DNA of 64,000 bases from Comamonas halotolerans (lineage in GTDB: Bacteria > Pseudomonadota > Gammaproteobacteria > Burkholderiales > Burkholderiaceae_C): positions 218,053-282,052 of the forward strand of contig NZ_JASAUZ010000045.1 of assembly GCF_030162935.1 (NCBI RefSeq), in the 5' to 3' direction. Numbering within the stretch: the stretch's first letter is position 1; the number at the start of each line of letters is the position of its first letter. Shown one piece after another: positions 18,703-27,015 of the stretch. A program made the translations under genes and the position numbers. Below the pieces are notes generated by a model. That model was not told the origin of the DNA. It saw only the letters and a program-made list of their open reading frames with translations, and ran no database searches.

Positions 18703-19886
18703 ATGCATCCTCCATTTCTCAAGCACTCGACGTTGATGAATTGCTGCAAGCAGCGCGCGAAAGAGCCGCAGGCTTAGATTACTTCGGTGACGATAACTAT
18801 CGACAAGCATTGGAAGTGCTCACAAAGTCGCTCAATACAGAAGCCAAACTGTCCACCACGGGTATTGTCCTGATGCGAGAGCGTTTGGTGAGCCAACTGG
18901 CCAATCGTTTGATCGTGGAAGATTACTTCCAGCGCTTCCCAGAAATTGCGAAGATGGAGATCGATGATCCGCTGGTCATCGTGGGCTTGCCACGTACTGG
19001 CACGACCATGCTGCAGCGCACGTTGGCAGTCGATTCACGCTTTTACTCAGCAGCTTGGTGGGAAACTCGCTACCCTGCACCGCTAGCTGGCGAGTCTTTG
19101 AAAGAGCCGGTGCAGCGCATCAGCCAAGCAAAGGCTGAAGTTGCACAAATGGTGGAAGCTATTCCACAGATTCTGTCCATTCATCCGCTGGATGCCATGC
19201 TGTGTGATGAAGAGTTCATGTTGATGGAGCATTCCTTTTTGTGCGCCATGGACGCTTATGCGGACGTTCCCAGCTACACCACTTGGCTTGATCAGCAAGA
19301 CTTGCGACCTGTATACACACTGCTGAAAAAGATGCTGCAGTTTCTGCAGTGGCAAAAGGCTCAGCGTGGCGAAGCACCGAGTCAGCGCTGGCTGCTTAAA
19401 GCGCCTCAGCATTTGCACACGATAGATATTCTGTTGAGCGTTTTTCCGAAAGCGAAGGTCATGCTGACCCACCGTGAGCCTGCACAAACCATTCCGTCGA
19501 TGTCCAGCATGGCATATACGCTGTGGCAGATCTACAGCGACTCACCTGATGCGAAGTCTGCAGGCAAACAGTGGAACACCCGCATGGCGCGAGGGATCCG
19601 CCACACCATGAAGGTACGTGACAGCGGAAATGAGGCGCGTTTCATGGATATCCATTTCGCGGACACCGTGTCCAAGCCAATGGAAGTGCTGGAGCGTGTG
19701 TATGAATTTGCGGAGCTTCCGTTCACAGACAAGGCCCGCGCCGCTGCGCAGCAATGGATCAACAACAATGGCCGCGAAAAGCGTTCTAGCCATGATTACA
19801 GCTTAGAGGTCTTTGGTTTGAGCGAGCAGCAAATGCAGGCGGATTACGCCAGTTACCGTGCACGCCACTTGAAAGCGGCTGACTGA
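18699..19886 (+). CDS. PAPS-dependent sulfotransferase (Sulfotransfer_3-like)
   Basis: 395 residues, cytosolic. The 5'-phosphosulfate-binding loop is visible as VIVGLPRTGTTML (residues 93-105), and the 3'-phosphate segment as WLLKAPQHLHTIDILLSVFP then MLTHREPAQTIPSM. These are the two PAPS contacts of the fold. The N-terminal 90 residues are helical and unlike carrier domains. The acceptor is unknown; co-location with an SDR, SRPBCC and SnoaL-like proteins suggests a small lipophilic alcohol rather than a polysaccharide. It is supplied by the CysD/CysNC pair upstream and CysQ on the other strand (inference). Confidence 0.9.
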   Translation: MNASSISQALDVDELLQAARERAAGLDYFGDDNYRQALEVLTKSLNTEAKLSTTGIVLMRERLVSQLANRLIVEDYFQRFPEIAKMEIDDPLVIVGLPRTGTTMLQRTLAVDSRFYSAAWWETRYPAPLAGESLKEPVQRISQAKAEVAQMVEAIPQILSIHPLDAMLCDEEFMLMEHSFLCAMDAYADVPSYTTWLDQQDLRPVYTLLKKMLQFLQWQKAQRGEAPSQRWLLKAPQHLHTIDILLSVFPKAKVMLTHREPAQTIPSMSSMAYTLWQIYSDSPDAKSAGKQWNTRMARGIRHTMKVRDSGNEARFMDIHFADTVSKPMEVLERVYEFAELPFTDKARAAAQQWINNNGREKRSSHDYSLEVFGLSEQQMQADYASYRARHLKAAD

Positions 19887-19903
19887 GACAGTCAGGCTTT
19901 CCT

Positions 19904-20530
19904 ATGGAAAAAATCATGTTCAGCCTTTGGAAACCCCAAGGGCTTGCTGTCACTTACTGGCGTGACGCATTGGTGGATCTAGGGGGCAGCTTGGCGCGCA
20001 TAGATGCCACGCAGGTGAGCGTGATGGTGGTAGATGCCGATGTAGATAAAGTGGCTGCACAGTGCATGACAGCCAGTGCAGATCCCTTGATGGGCATGGT
20101 GAGTCTGTGGCTGGATAAAAGCAACATGCTCGACCCTGTTCAAGCTGCTTTGCAAAAGCATGCTGCACGGTTACATGCCTACCACGTGCATGAATTTGTA
20201 CCGTATCCAGAAAAGCGAAGCATGCGGCGAGCCCAAGTGCAGGCAGACGTTGCGATAGGGCAGCGTACGCCGGGGATGTGCCAAGAGTCGTTGTTTCAGC
20301 GCCCAGCATGGCTGGAGCTTGCGCAGTGGATGTACTACTGGCGTGACTGCCATGCTTTTAATGCGTATGCGCTGCAGTCGATTTTTGACTGTCGCCAGAA
20401 CATCGTGGTGGAGTCGTTGACACCTCAGGCCCAACTGATCCACGCCATTGTGGAGGAGCACTACCCCTCCGATGCTATTGGCAGCTTGGATGGTTTCTAT
20501 GGTGCTCAAGGCGACGCGAATTTGTTGTAA
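19904..20530 (+). CDS. EthD-like dimeric alpha/beta-barrel protein
   Basis: 208 residues. The second half carries the EthD pattern WMYYWRDCHAFNAYALQSIF, then the late segment IVEEHYPSDAIGSLDGFYG. The N-terminal half (FSLWKPQGLAVTYWRDAL) looks like a divergent second ferredoxin-like repeat. Such proteins are small accessory or lyase-like enzymes in catabolic clusters. It starts 17 bp after the sulfotransferase and is likely in the same operon. No exact function can be given. Confidence 0.7.
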   Translation: MEKIMFSLWKPQGLAVTYWRDALVDLGGSLARIDATQVSVMVVDADVDKVAAQCMTASADPLMGMVSLWLDKSNMLDPVQAALQKHAARLHAYHVHEFVPYPEKRSMRRAQVQADVAIGQRTPGMCQESLFQRPAWLELAQWMYYWRDCHAFNAYALQSIFDCRQNIVVESLTPQAQLIHAIVEEHYPSDAIGSLDGFYGAQGDANLL

Positions 20531-20657
20531 GAGCGCGAGCAAGCGCTATCGGATTCTGCCTGTCACTTCATGGATTTCAGTTCTTTGGACTGCGTGCTCA
20601 CCAGTTTTTACCAAGCCAGTAATTAAAAACTGACGATTATTACTAGGAGACAAATGA

Positions 20658-21113
20658 ATGTTGGATCTTGAAGCCATTGAGCTGATCAAGCAACTCAAGG
20701 CGCGGTACTTCCGTGCTATAGATACCTGCGACTTGGAAATGTTGCGGAACATACTGACTCCCGATATTAAGCTTGCTTTTAAAAGCCCTGCTTACGAATT
20801 CCACCTGGAAGGCTTAGACAAGACACTGGATTTTTACAAGACGTCATTCACTAAAACGCGCTTGGCCATGCACAACGGCCATACACCTGAAATTGAGGTC
20901 AACGGCGATGAAGCGAGTGGGCTTTGGTATCTGAACTATGTATTCATCAACCTCGATGACAAAACGCACATGAATGGTGGGGCGATTTACGAAGACCGCT
21001 ACGTCAAGAGGGATGGCGGATGGCGGATTGCAGAAACTGGCTACAAGACCTTGCTGGAGACGCTGCAGCCATTAAGCGAGCAATTGAAAATTACTTCCAA
21101 GCCTATCAACTAA
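20658..21113 (+). CDS. SnoaL/NTF2-like protein
   Basis: 151 residues, preceded by AGGAG. The cone-shaped NTF2-like fold is suggested by the N-terminal helix with IELIKQLKARYFRAIDTCDLE, a typical start of SnoaL_4 proteins, and by the C-terminal YEDRYVKRDGGWRIAETGYK. Family members act as small isomerases, hydratases or dehydratases, or binding proteins. It sits between the EthD-like and SRPBCC genes in the sulfotransferase operon. Catalytic residues cannot be assigned. Confidence 0.8.
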   Translation: MLDLEAIELIKQLKARYFRAIDTCDLEMLRNILTPDIKLAFKSPAYEFHLEGLDKTLDFYKTSFTKTRLAMHNGHTPEIEVNGDEASGLWYLNYVFINLDDKTHMNGGAIYEDRYVKRDGGWRIAETGYKTLLETLQPLSEQLKITSKPIN

Positions 21114-21131
21114 TTCATCCGGAGTCTGTCT

Positions 21132-21611
21132 ATGACCAAAGCTGCCAACCTCGTCACCTCCATCAAGGTAGAAATCAATGCCCCTGCCAGCCTTGTGTGG
21201 GAAGTGCTTACAGACTTGGACAAGTACGGCGAATGGAACAGCTTCTGTTTCAGTATCCGCTGTGGCATGCAGATCAATGATTTGGTAGAGATGCAAACTC
21301 GTCATCCGATCACGGGTGAAACATGGCTTGTCAATGAGTACCTGGTCGCTTGCGAGCCCGAGCAATTGCTGTCTTGGGAGCAGCGACCTGTCCCTGAAAA
21401 CAAAGACGCTGCGCGCCGTGACCAATATGTGGAAGCAATTGATGAGCAGCGTTGCACTTATTTCACTACGGATCAGTTCTTAGGCCTAAACGCAGACAAG
21501 ATCATGTTCGAACACGGGGCATGGGTAAAGATGGCTTTCGATCAAGTGGCGCGCGATCTCAAAGTGCGTGCCGAAGCCTTGCACCAAGCTGGTGCAACTC
21601 AGGCAGCCTAA
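21132..21611 (+). CDS. SRPBCC (START/Bet v1-like) protein
   Basis: 159 residues with the START-type opening VKVEINAPASLVWEVLTDLDKYGEW-like pattern (residues 11-37) and the mid-sheet WEQRPVP. The fold encloses a hydrophobic cavity for lipids, polyketides or steroids. It starts 18 bp after the SnoaL-like gene with GGAG upstream. In this operon it may bind the hydrophobic acceptor or product of the sulfotransferase (inference). Confidence 0.8.
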   Translation: MTKAANLVTSIKVEINAPASLVWEVLTDLDKYGEWNSFCFSIRCGMQINDLVEMQTRHPITGETWLVNEYLVACEPEQLLSWEQRPVPENKDAARRDQYVEAIDEQRCTYFTTDQFLGLNADKIMFEHGAWVKMAFDQVARDLKVRAEALHQAGATQAA

Positions 21612-21652
21612 GGCGCCCGTATTTTCATAAAAAACAAAACAGGAAGACAAAC

Positions 21653-22447
21653 ATGCTGTTGAAAGACAAAGTCGTCATCATCTCTGGCATTGGCCCAGGC
21701 ATGGGTATCAAGCTGGCACTGCGTGCTGCACAGTACCAAGCCAAGGCCGTGGTGCTGGCTGCGCGCACTCAGTCCATGCTCGATGACACTGAAAAGGTCA
21801 TCCGAGATGCGGGCTATACCTGTGAGGTGCTGAAAGAGGCTACCGATATTTCTAAGCCTGAGCAATGCAAGCGACTGGCCGAATTGACGGTCAAGAAATT
21901 CGGCCGTATTGATGCGTTGATCAACTCCGCCTATGCCCATGGTGCGTGGGCATCGTCCAGTAACTCGTCCATGGACGATTGGCGCAAGGTCATGGAAGTC
22001 AATCTGTATGGCTCAATGAACATGACCCAAGCCGTGGTGCCGCAGATGAAGGCACAAAAAGATGGAAGTATTGTAATGATCAACACCATGGCGACACGCC
22101 GTCCTAATCAGTTGGAGGCTGGTTACGCAGTCTCTAAGGGTGCGTTGAAAACCGCAGTGCAATATCTAGCGGAAGATCTGGGGCCCTTTGGTATTCGGGT
22201 GAACAGTACCTACAACGGCTGGATGTGGGGCACACCGGTCAAAAAATACTTCGAGGCTGAAGCCAAACGCCTAAGCCTGCCCTTGGCCTCGGTGGTTGAT
22301 GTCATCGCCAAGCAAATTCCTTTGCGCCACCAAATTCCAGACGATGCAGAGTGCGCCGATGCTGCGCTATATCTGGCTAGTGATTACGCACGTGTGGTTA
22401 CAGGTGCTCAGTTGGATGTCAGCGGTGGACACTATTTACCCTCTTGA
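21653..22447 (+). CDS. Short-chain dehydrogenase/reductase
   Basis: 264 residues from ATG 21653, preceded by AGGAAGAC. NAD(P)-binding glycine motif ISGIGPGMG (residues 10-18), a variant of TGxxxGxG. The NSAY segment replaces the usual NNAG. The catalytic-site region has INTMATRRPNQLEAGYAVSKGALK, giving Y and K in YxxxK. The C-terminal GAQLDVSGGHYLPS is typical. It is the last gene of the sulfotransferase operon and plausibly oxidises or reduces a hydroxyl/ketone on the same substrate. Confidence 0.92.
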   Translation: MLLKDKVVIISGIGPGMGIKLALRAAQYQAKAVVLAARTQSMLDDTEKVIRDAGYTCEVLKEATDISKPEQCKRLAELTVKKFGRIDALINSAYAHGAWASSSNSSMDDWRKVMEVNLYGSMNMTQAVVPQMKAQKDGSIVMINTMATRRPNQLEAGYAVSKGALKTAVQYLAEDLGPFGIRVNSTYNGWMWGTPVKKYFEAEAKRLSLPLASVVDVIAKQIPLRHQIPDDAECADAALYLASDYARVVTGAQLDVSGGHYLPS

Positions 22448-22992
22448 TAGGTTAAAAAAGGGGTTGTTGCATTGCAGAGACTTCCCATAAAAGCAAGCGC
22501 TGATGGGTTTTCTTTTTGGTGAACCTGACTGCCGTGGTGTTCAAGAGGCGTAAAACTAGGAACAGACTGCACATCTACAGACGGTAGTGTGCACATGGTG
22601 TGCACCCCCAAGAAACCAACCGCGCAGAAGGGCTCCATTCAAATCTCGTGATGTCGTGCAACTCACAACAACAATCGAGCTTGTCTGCTGCTGGTCTGAA
22701 CTGTCTATAGCATCTTTGACTCCACGTCTGGCAAGTAAAAATGAGGGATTACCAATGTGGGGCGGCTGCGATCTGTCATTCGAGAGGAAAAGTATGTGTT
22801 TACGACTTTAGACGAGCAGCTGATTCAATTGAACTTTTCGAAAGCCGCATCTATCCTAGGGCAGTGTTTACGACATTAATTAGCTGGAATAGCTGGCAAA
22901 CACCGGCTTGCAGTTCATCAACCTGCCATTCTTGGCACTCCTGCTTCGGGGACTTTGAACACGTTCTGAGAAGGCAGGAGTGTGAAGCTGCA
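22448..22992. other. 545-bp intergenic stretch holding the right boundary repeats
   Basis: No ORF with coding character. It contains the inverted AAAGTCGTAAAC copies described separately, and the convergent ends of the SDR operon and the Bug receptor gene. It looks like decayed mobile-element DNA. Confidence 0.6.
22798..22891. repeat. Terminal-type repeats, right set (inverted relative to the left set)
   Basis: GTTTACGACTTTA at 22798-22810 and GTTTACGACATTAATT at 22866-22881 are reverse complements of the left-set repeats (the second with one mismatch). The outer copy extends to 22891 and pairs with 10625-10650 over 26 bp, 22 identical by eye. Together the two sets frame a 12.3-kb block as inverted ends would. 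Confidence 0.6.
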
Positions 22993-23979
22993 TCAATCCA
23001 TGGATATTGCAGCGGTTTCCGCGACACTCTTCCAGTGTGCGGCGTCCTTGTCTATCTGAGCCTGAAACTCCTGAGGCAGTGAGCCGACGGGAATCAACCC
23101 CATCTCTGTCAAACGTTTGTTGAGCTCTGGGGCCTTGACGATGGCAGCGAGTTCTGTACCCAGCTTTTCGACAATGGGCTTGGGCGTAGAGGCAGGCAAG
23201 AACATGCCAAACCAGCCATTGGCTCCCAGACCAGGGTAGCCAGCTTCAGTCATGGTGGGCACAGTTGGCAGTGCTGGATGGCGCTGGGCCCCCGTAATCG
23301 CCAGGATATTGATCTTGTCTGACTGGATATGCGGGTAGGCAGCGGTTGCGTCGACAAAGGCAAGTGACACCTGTGCGCCGAGCAGCGCCGCCATTTCTGG
23401 GCCTGAGCCCTGGTAGGGAATATGCGTGATATCAATGCCTGCCATTCGCTTGAAACGCTCACCATTCATATGCGATGAGGTGGCATTGCCATAGCTGCCA
23501 TAGTTGAATTTTCCGGGCTCGGCTTTGGCCTGCTGCACGAACTGCTGCAGTGTAGAGATGCCAGAGCTGCGCGGCACCATCAGGAGGTCGGCAGACCTGG
23601 CAATTTGAGACACGGGAGCCAAATCGCTGAGCTTGTAGGGCACTTTCCTGTAGAGCGCTGGAATCTGCACAACTGTGGTGATGCCCATGAGCAAGGTGTA
23701 GCCGTCTCCCGGTGCTTTGGCGACGGTGTCGTTGCCCAGAATGCCGCTGGCACCGGGCTTGTTCTCGATCACTACAGGCTGGCCCAGGCGTTGCGTTAAC
23801 TGCGTGCCTATCAAGCGCGCAATGATGTCGGTGCCGCCACCCGCTGGGTAAGGCACAACGATGCGCATGGGCTTGCTTGGGTAGGCCTCCTGTGCATGCG
23901 CATATCCCATGCCACACGAGGTGCTGAGTGCAACCAGGGAAAGCCAGGAAGCGATGGCTGTGCGCCGAGTGAATGCCAT
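22993..23979 (-). CDS. Bug-type periplasmic solute-binding receptor
   Basis: 328 residues. The N-terminal signal peptide has arginines (FTRRTAIAS) and ends near AHAQ, about residue 30. Bug hallmarks are MRIVVPYPAGGGTDIIARL, VIENKPGASGILG and ITHIPYQGSGPEMAALL. GGAG lies ahead of the ATG. It is immediately downstream of the acyl-CoA dehydrogenase gene in a minus-strand operon with the acyl-CoA ligase, so it may capture the acid that this operon activates. Confidence 0.93.
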   Translation of the reverse strand: MAFTRRTAIASWLSLVALSTSCGMGYAHAQEAYPSKPMRIVVPYPAGGGTDIIARLIGTQLTQRLGQPVVIENKPGASGILGNDTVAKAPGDGYTLLMGITTVVQIPALYRKVPYKLSDLAPVSQIARSADLLMVPRSSGISTLQQFVQQAKAEPGKFNYGSYGNATSSHMNGERFKRMAGIDITHIPYQGSGPEMAALLGAQVSLAFVDATAAYPHIQSDKINILAITGAQRHPALPTVPTMTEAGYPGLGANGWFGMFLPASTPKPIVEKLGTELAAIVKAPELNKRLTEMGLIPVGSLPQEFQAQIDKDAAHWKSVAETAAISMD

Positions 23980-24021
23980 GGCCGTGTCTCCTTTGAATGA
24001 TGGGTGATGGCGGTGTTCGCG

Positions 24022-25164
24022 TTACAGCGTGCGTGCGATGATTTCTTTCATGATTTCGTCACTACCGCCGTAAATGCGGCCGATCCGCGCGTCAGTCCAT
24101 GCGCGTCCGACTTGATACTCGGTCATGTAGCCGTAGCCACCGTGCAACTGTAGAAAGTCGTCGAGCAGGCGGTTCTGCAGCCTTGTGGCATTGAGCTTGA
24201 CCATGGCTGCACGTTCGGGAGTGAGGGCGCGTTGCATGTGCAGGCCAATGCAGTCATCCACGAACACGCGCAGCATGGTGGCAAGTGATTTGGCTTCTGC
24301 AAGCTTGAAGCGTGTGTTCTGGAACTCGAATACGGTCTGCCCAAACGCTTTGCGCTCTCGTGTGTAGTCCACGGTTTTTTGCAGAAAGCTCTCGATGCAC
24401 ATGGCGGCGCGTACGGCTACCACGAGGCGTTCCTGGGCCAGCTCGTGCATGAGGTATTTGAAACCCATGTTCTCTTCGCCCAGAAGGTTGTCAGCAGGCA
24501 CTTTGACGTTGTCAAAGAACAGTTCGGAGGTGTCCTGGGCCATCAGGCCGATCTTCTCCAGTTTGCGTCCCTTGCTGAAACCTGGTGTTCCTTCTTCGAC
24601 GACGATCAGCGATACGCCTTTTGCACCGAGCTCCGGAGCAGTCTTCGCAACGACGATGACAATTTCGGAGTTGATGCCGTTGGTGATGAAAGTCTTGCTG
24701 CCGTTGATGACGTAATGGTTGCCTTCACGGGTTGCCGTGGTGCGCACGGACTTCAGGTCGCTGCCCGCTCCGGGCTCTGTCATGGCGATGGCGCCGATGA
24801 GCTCACCGGCAGCCATCTTGGGCAGCCAGCGGTCCTTTTGTGACTTGCTGCCATAGGCATTGATGTAGGGCGCAACAATGTCTGAGTGCAAAGGAAAACC
24901 AAGACCTGTAACGCCTGTGCGGCCGACTTCCTCGATAAGTATGGCGGCATGACCGAAGTCGCCACCGCCACCATAGGGCTCGGGCAGCATGGTGTTGAGC
25001 AACCCTTCTCTGCCAGCCTTGCGCCATACCTCCTTGGGGACGATGCCTGTGCGCTCCCATTGCGCGTGAAACGGCACAACTTCCTTTTCAAAAAAGCGCT
25101 GTACCTGCTCGCGGAATTGCTCATGGTCTTCGCGGTAAACGGTGCGGTGTATCAAGTCTTGCAT
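24022..25164 (-). CDS. Acyl-CoA dehydrogenase
   Basis: 380 residues from ATG 25164 (GGAGAC upstream); the longer open frame lacks family similarity. FAD-dependent alpha,beta-dehydrogenation. Signatures are AITEPGAGSDL-like AMTEPGAGSDL, FITNGINSEI and RERKAFGQ. The C-terminal segment reads RIYGGSDEIMKEIIART, with Gly where medium-chain enzymes have the catalytic Glu. As in the long-chain/isovaleryl subgroup, the base is probably the Glu in MCIESFLQ. This fits a branched or bulky acyl-CoA. Confidence 0.93.
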   Translation of the reverse strand: MQDLIHRTVYREDHEQFREQVQRFFEKEVVPFHAQWERTGIVPKEVWRKAGREGLLNTMLPEPYGGGGDFGHAAILIEEVGRTGVTGLGFPLHSDIVAPYINAYGSKSQKDRWLPKMAAGELIGAIAMTEPGAGSDLKSVRTTATREGNHYVINGSKTFITNGINSEIVIVVAKTAPELGAKGVSLIVVEEGTPGFSKGRKLEKIGLMAQDTSELFFDNVKVPADNLLGEENMGFKYLMHELAQERLVVAVRAAMCIESFLQKTVDYTRERKAFGQTVFEFQNTRFKLAEAKSLATMLRVFVDDCIGLHMQRALTPERAAMVKLNATRLQNRLLDDFLQLHGGYGYMTEYQVGRAWTDARIGRIYGGSDEIMKEIIARTL

Positions 25165-25246
25165 GGTCTGTGTCTCCGTAAAAATTGCCTCAGTCAGGCC
25201 AAAGCGTGGGTGTGGAGGGGATGGAACGAAACGAGGAGCGAGGTGC

Positions 25247-26815
25247 TCATGCGCTTCTGACTGCAAAGCCCGCCTGCGGCTCTTCGCGGAAACGCTCCTT
25301 GAGCTTGCGACGCAGCAACTTTCCCGTTTCCAGGCGTGGCAGGCTTTCAACGAAAACCATGCGCTGGGGCAGCTTTATGCGAGCCAGTACCTGGCTGGCC
25401 TGGGTGGTGATTGCGTGTGCTGTGGTCAGCGAAGCTTCTGCTTGCGGACGCAGCACAACAACGGCCAGGGGGTACTCGCCAAAATCAGGGTGTGGAACTC
25501 CAACCACGGCCACCTCTTGCACATCTGCGTGGCGCATGAGTGCGTTTTCGATTTCCTGTGGGTAGAGGTTGACGCCGCCCGAAAGAATCAGGTCCGCGCG
25601 GCGATCACTCAGGAAAAGATAGCCGTCTGTGTCTACATGACCAATGTCGCCATAGGTGATCCAGCCATGCTCATTGATGGCCTGGCGAGTTTTCTCTTCG
25701 TCGTTCAAGTAACTGAACTGCCCGCCATCAGAGAAGTACACCTGCCCTATCTCGCCTGCGGGCAGTTCTTGTCCGTCGTCGCCCACTATGTGCAACTTAC
25801 CAGTGGTTGGGCGGCCCACCGAGCCAGGGCGCTGGCGCCACTCGGTAGCGCTGATCATGGTCGTGCCACAGCCCTCGGAGCCTGCGTAGTACTCCATCAG
25901 GATGTCGCCCCACCAGTCGAGCATTGCGTGCTTGACATCAATCGGGCAGGGCGCTGCGGCATGGATGGCCACGCGGTGACTGGATAAGTCGTAGCGGCTG
26001 CAAAGCTGCGCAGGCAGCTTGAGCATTCTGCTGAACATGGTGGGCACCCATTGGCTGTGGGTAACGCGGTACCGCTCGATCAGCGCCAGGGCGTTTTCGG
26101 CATCAAAGCGCTCCATGATGACGGCCTTGCCACCTAGCTCCAGCACACGCAGCGTATAGCGCAAGGGTGCAGCGTGGTATAGCGGCGCGGGGGAGAGATA
26201 AACAGTATGGGCGTCCATGCCCATGATCCGGCCCAGGCCGAGGGCTTCAGGGTCTGTGTGGCCGCGCAGTTGGGCTGACAGCAGGGGTTTGAGCACGCCC
26301 TTGGGGCGGCCTGTAGTGCCGGATGAATACAGCAGATCTCGGCCTTGAGGGCGATCGGAAAAGTCGGCAGACAAGACGTGGATGGCTTGCAGCGCTGTCT
26401 TCAGTGACGGGGCTTGGGGTGTCGCATCGTCGACGGTCCAGAGTGGCACTGGGTTGCTGTTTGGCAGTGCCGACAGTTGTGGGAGTGTCTTGTGCGAGGC
26501 AATGACCAATCGCGCATCGCAGTCCTGCACGATGTAAGCAATCTCCGGTGGCGTGAGGTGGGTGCTCAGTACCGCCGCATAGAGGCCTGCTTGCCGGGCC
26601 GCGAGCGTGAGTGCAAGGATTTCCACACGGTTTTCCAGAAGAACCGCGAAACGTTCACCCGGTTTCAGCCCCTGCTCATGGAGCCATTGAGCCATCTGCA
26701 AAGCGCTGTGTGCCACATCGCTTGCAGTGAAGTGCGCGCCGGTCTCGGCCATGACCAGTACCACCCGTTCGGGTGCCGCTGCCGCGCGGCCAAAGAAGTC
26801 CTGCATACCTGTCAC
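25247..26815 (-). CDS. Acyl-CoA synthetase (AMP-forming)
   Basis: 522 residues. I chose GTG 26815, since AAGGAG precedes it by 6 nt; an ATG three codons later is the alternative. AMP-binding motif YSSGTTGRPKGVLKP, the A5-type YYAGSEG, and A7/A8 YGDIGHVDTDGYLFLSDR with LSGGVNLYPQEIE. It activates an organic acid to its CoA thioester, the entry step for the neighbouring beta-oxidation genes. It is divergent from the thiolase gene across a 200-bp regulatory gap. Confidence 0.94.
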   Translation of the reverse strand: MTGMQDFFGRAAAAPERVVLVMAETGAHFTASDVAHSALQMAQWLHEQGLKPGERFAVLLENRVEILALTLAARQAGLYAAVLSTHLTPPEIAYIVQDCDARLVIASHKTLPQLSALPNSNPVPLWTVDDATPQAPSLKTALQAIHVLSADFSDRPQGRDLLYSSGTTGRPKGVLKPLLSAQLRGHTDPEALGLGRIMGMDAHTVYLSPAPLYHAAPLRYTLRVLELGGKAVIMERFDAENALALIERYRVTHSQWVPTMFSRMLKLPAQLCSRYDLSSHRVAIHAAAPCPIDVKHAMLDWWGDILMEYYAGSEGCGTTMISATEWRQRPGSVGRPTTGKLHIVGDDGQELPAGEIGQVYFSDGGQFSYLNDEEKTRQAINEHGWITYGDIGHVDTDGYLFLSDRRADLILSGGVNLYPQEIENALMRHADVQEVAVVGVPHPDFGEYPLAVVVLRPQAEASLTTAHAITTQASQVLARIKLPQRMVFVESLPRLETGKLLRRKLKERFREEPQAGFAVRSA

Positions 26816-26877
26816 ACATTGCTCCTTGGTGCGTCCTCTTGGTTGCTTAACGCAATCTGCAAAGACAGATTTGATGT

Positions 26878-26898
26878 TCCATAAAACAATTTATGAAA
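26878..26898. promoter_or_regulatory. Dyad operator candidate between the ligase and thiolase operons
   Basis: CATAAA at 26880-26885 and TTTATG at 26890-26895 with a 4-bp spacer, embedded in TTCC...GAAA. It is located in the divergent promoter region, where one regulator could control both operons; the IclR-type regulator at 32061 is the nearest candidate. Confidence 0.45.
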
Positions 26899-27015
26899 TC
26901 ATTCTTTCAGCCGTTTTGTTTTAAAAATATCGGGTAAATACGCTCTTAATTACAAATAAACGATGGCAAAACTATTTTTAATGGATCATTGGTCTCATAA
27001 AAGTATGGAGGCGAT

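Noticed and set aside
22587..23082. Small open frames in the right boundary gap
   Set aside because: Short, overlapping, no ribosome sites, and one runs into the Bug gene on the opposite strand.
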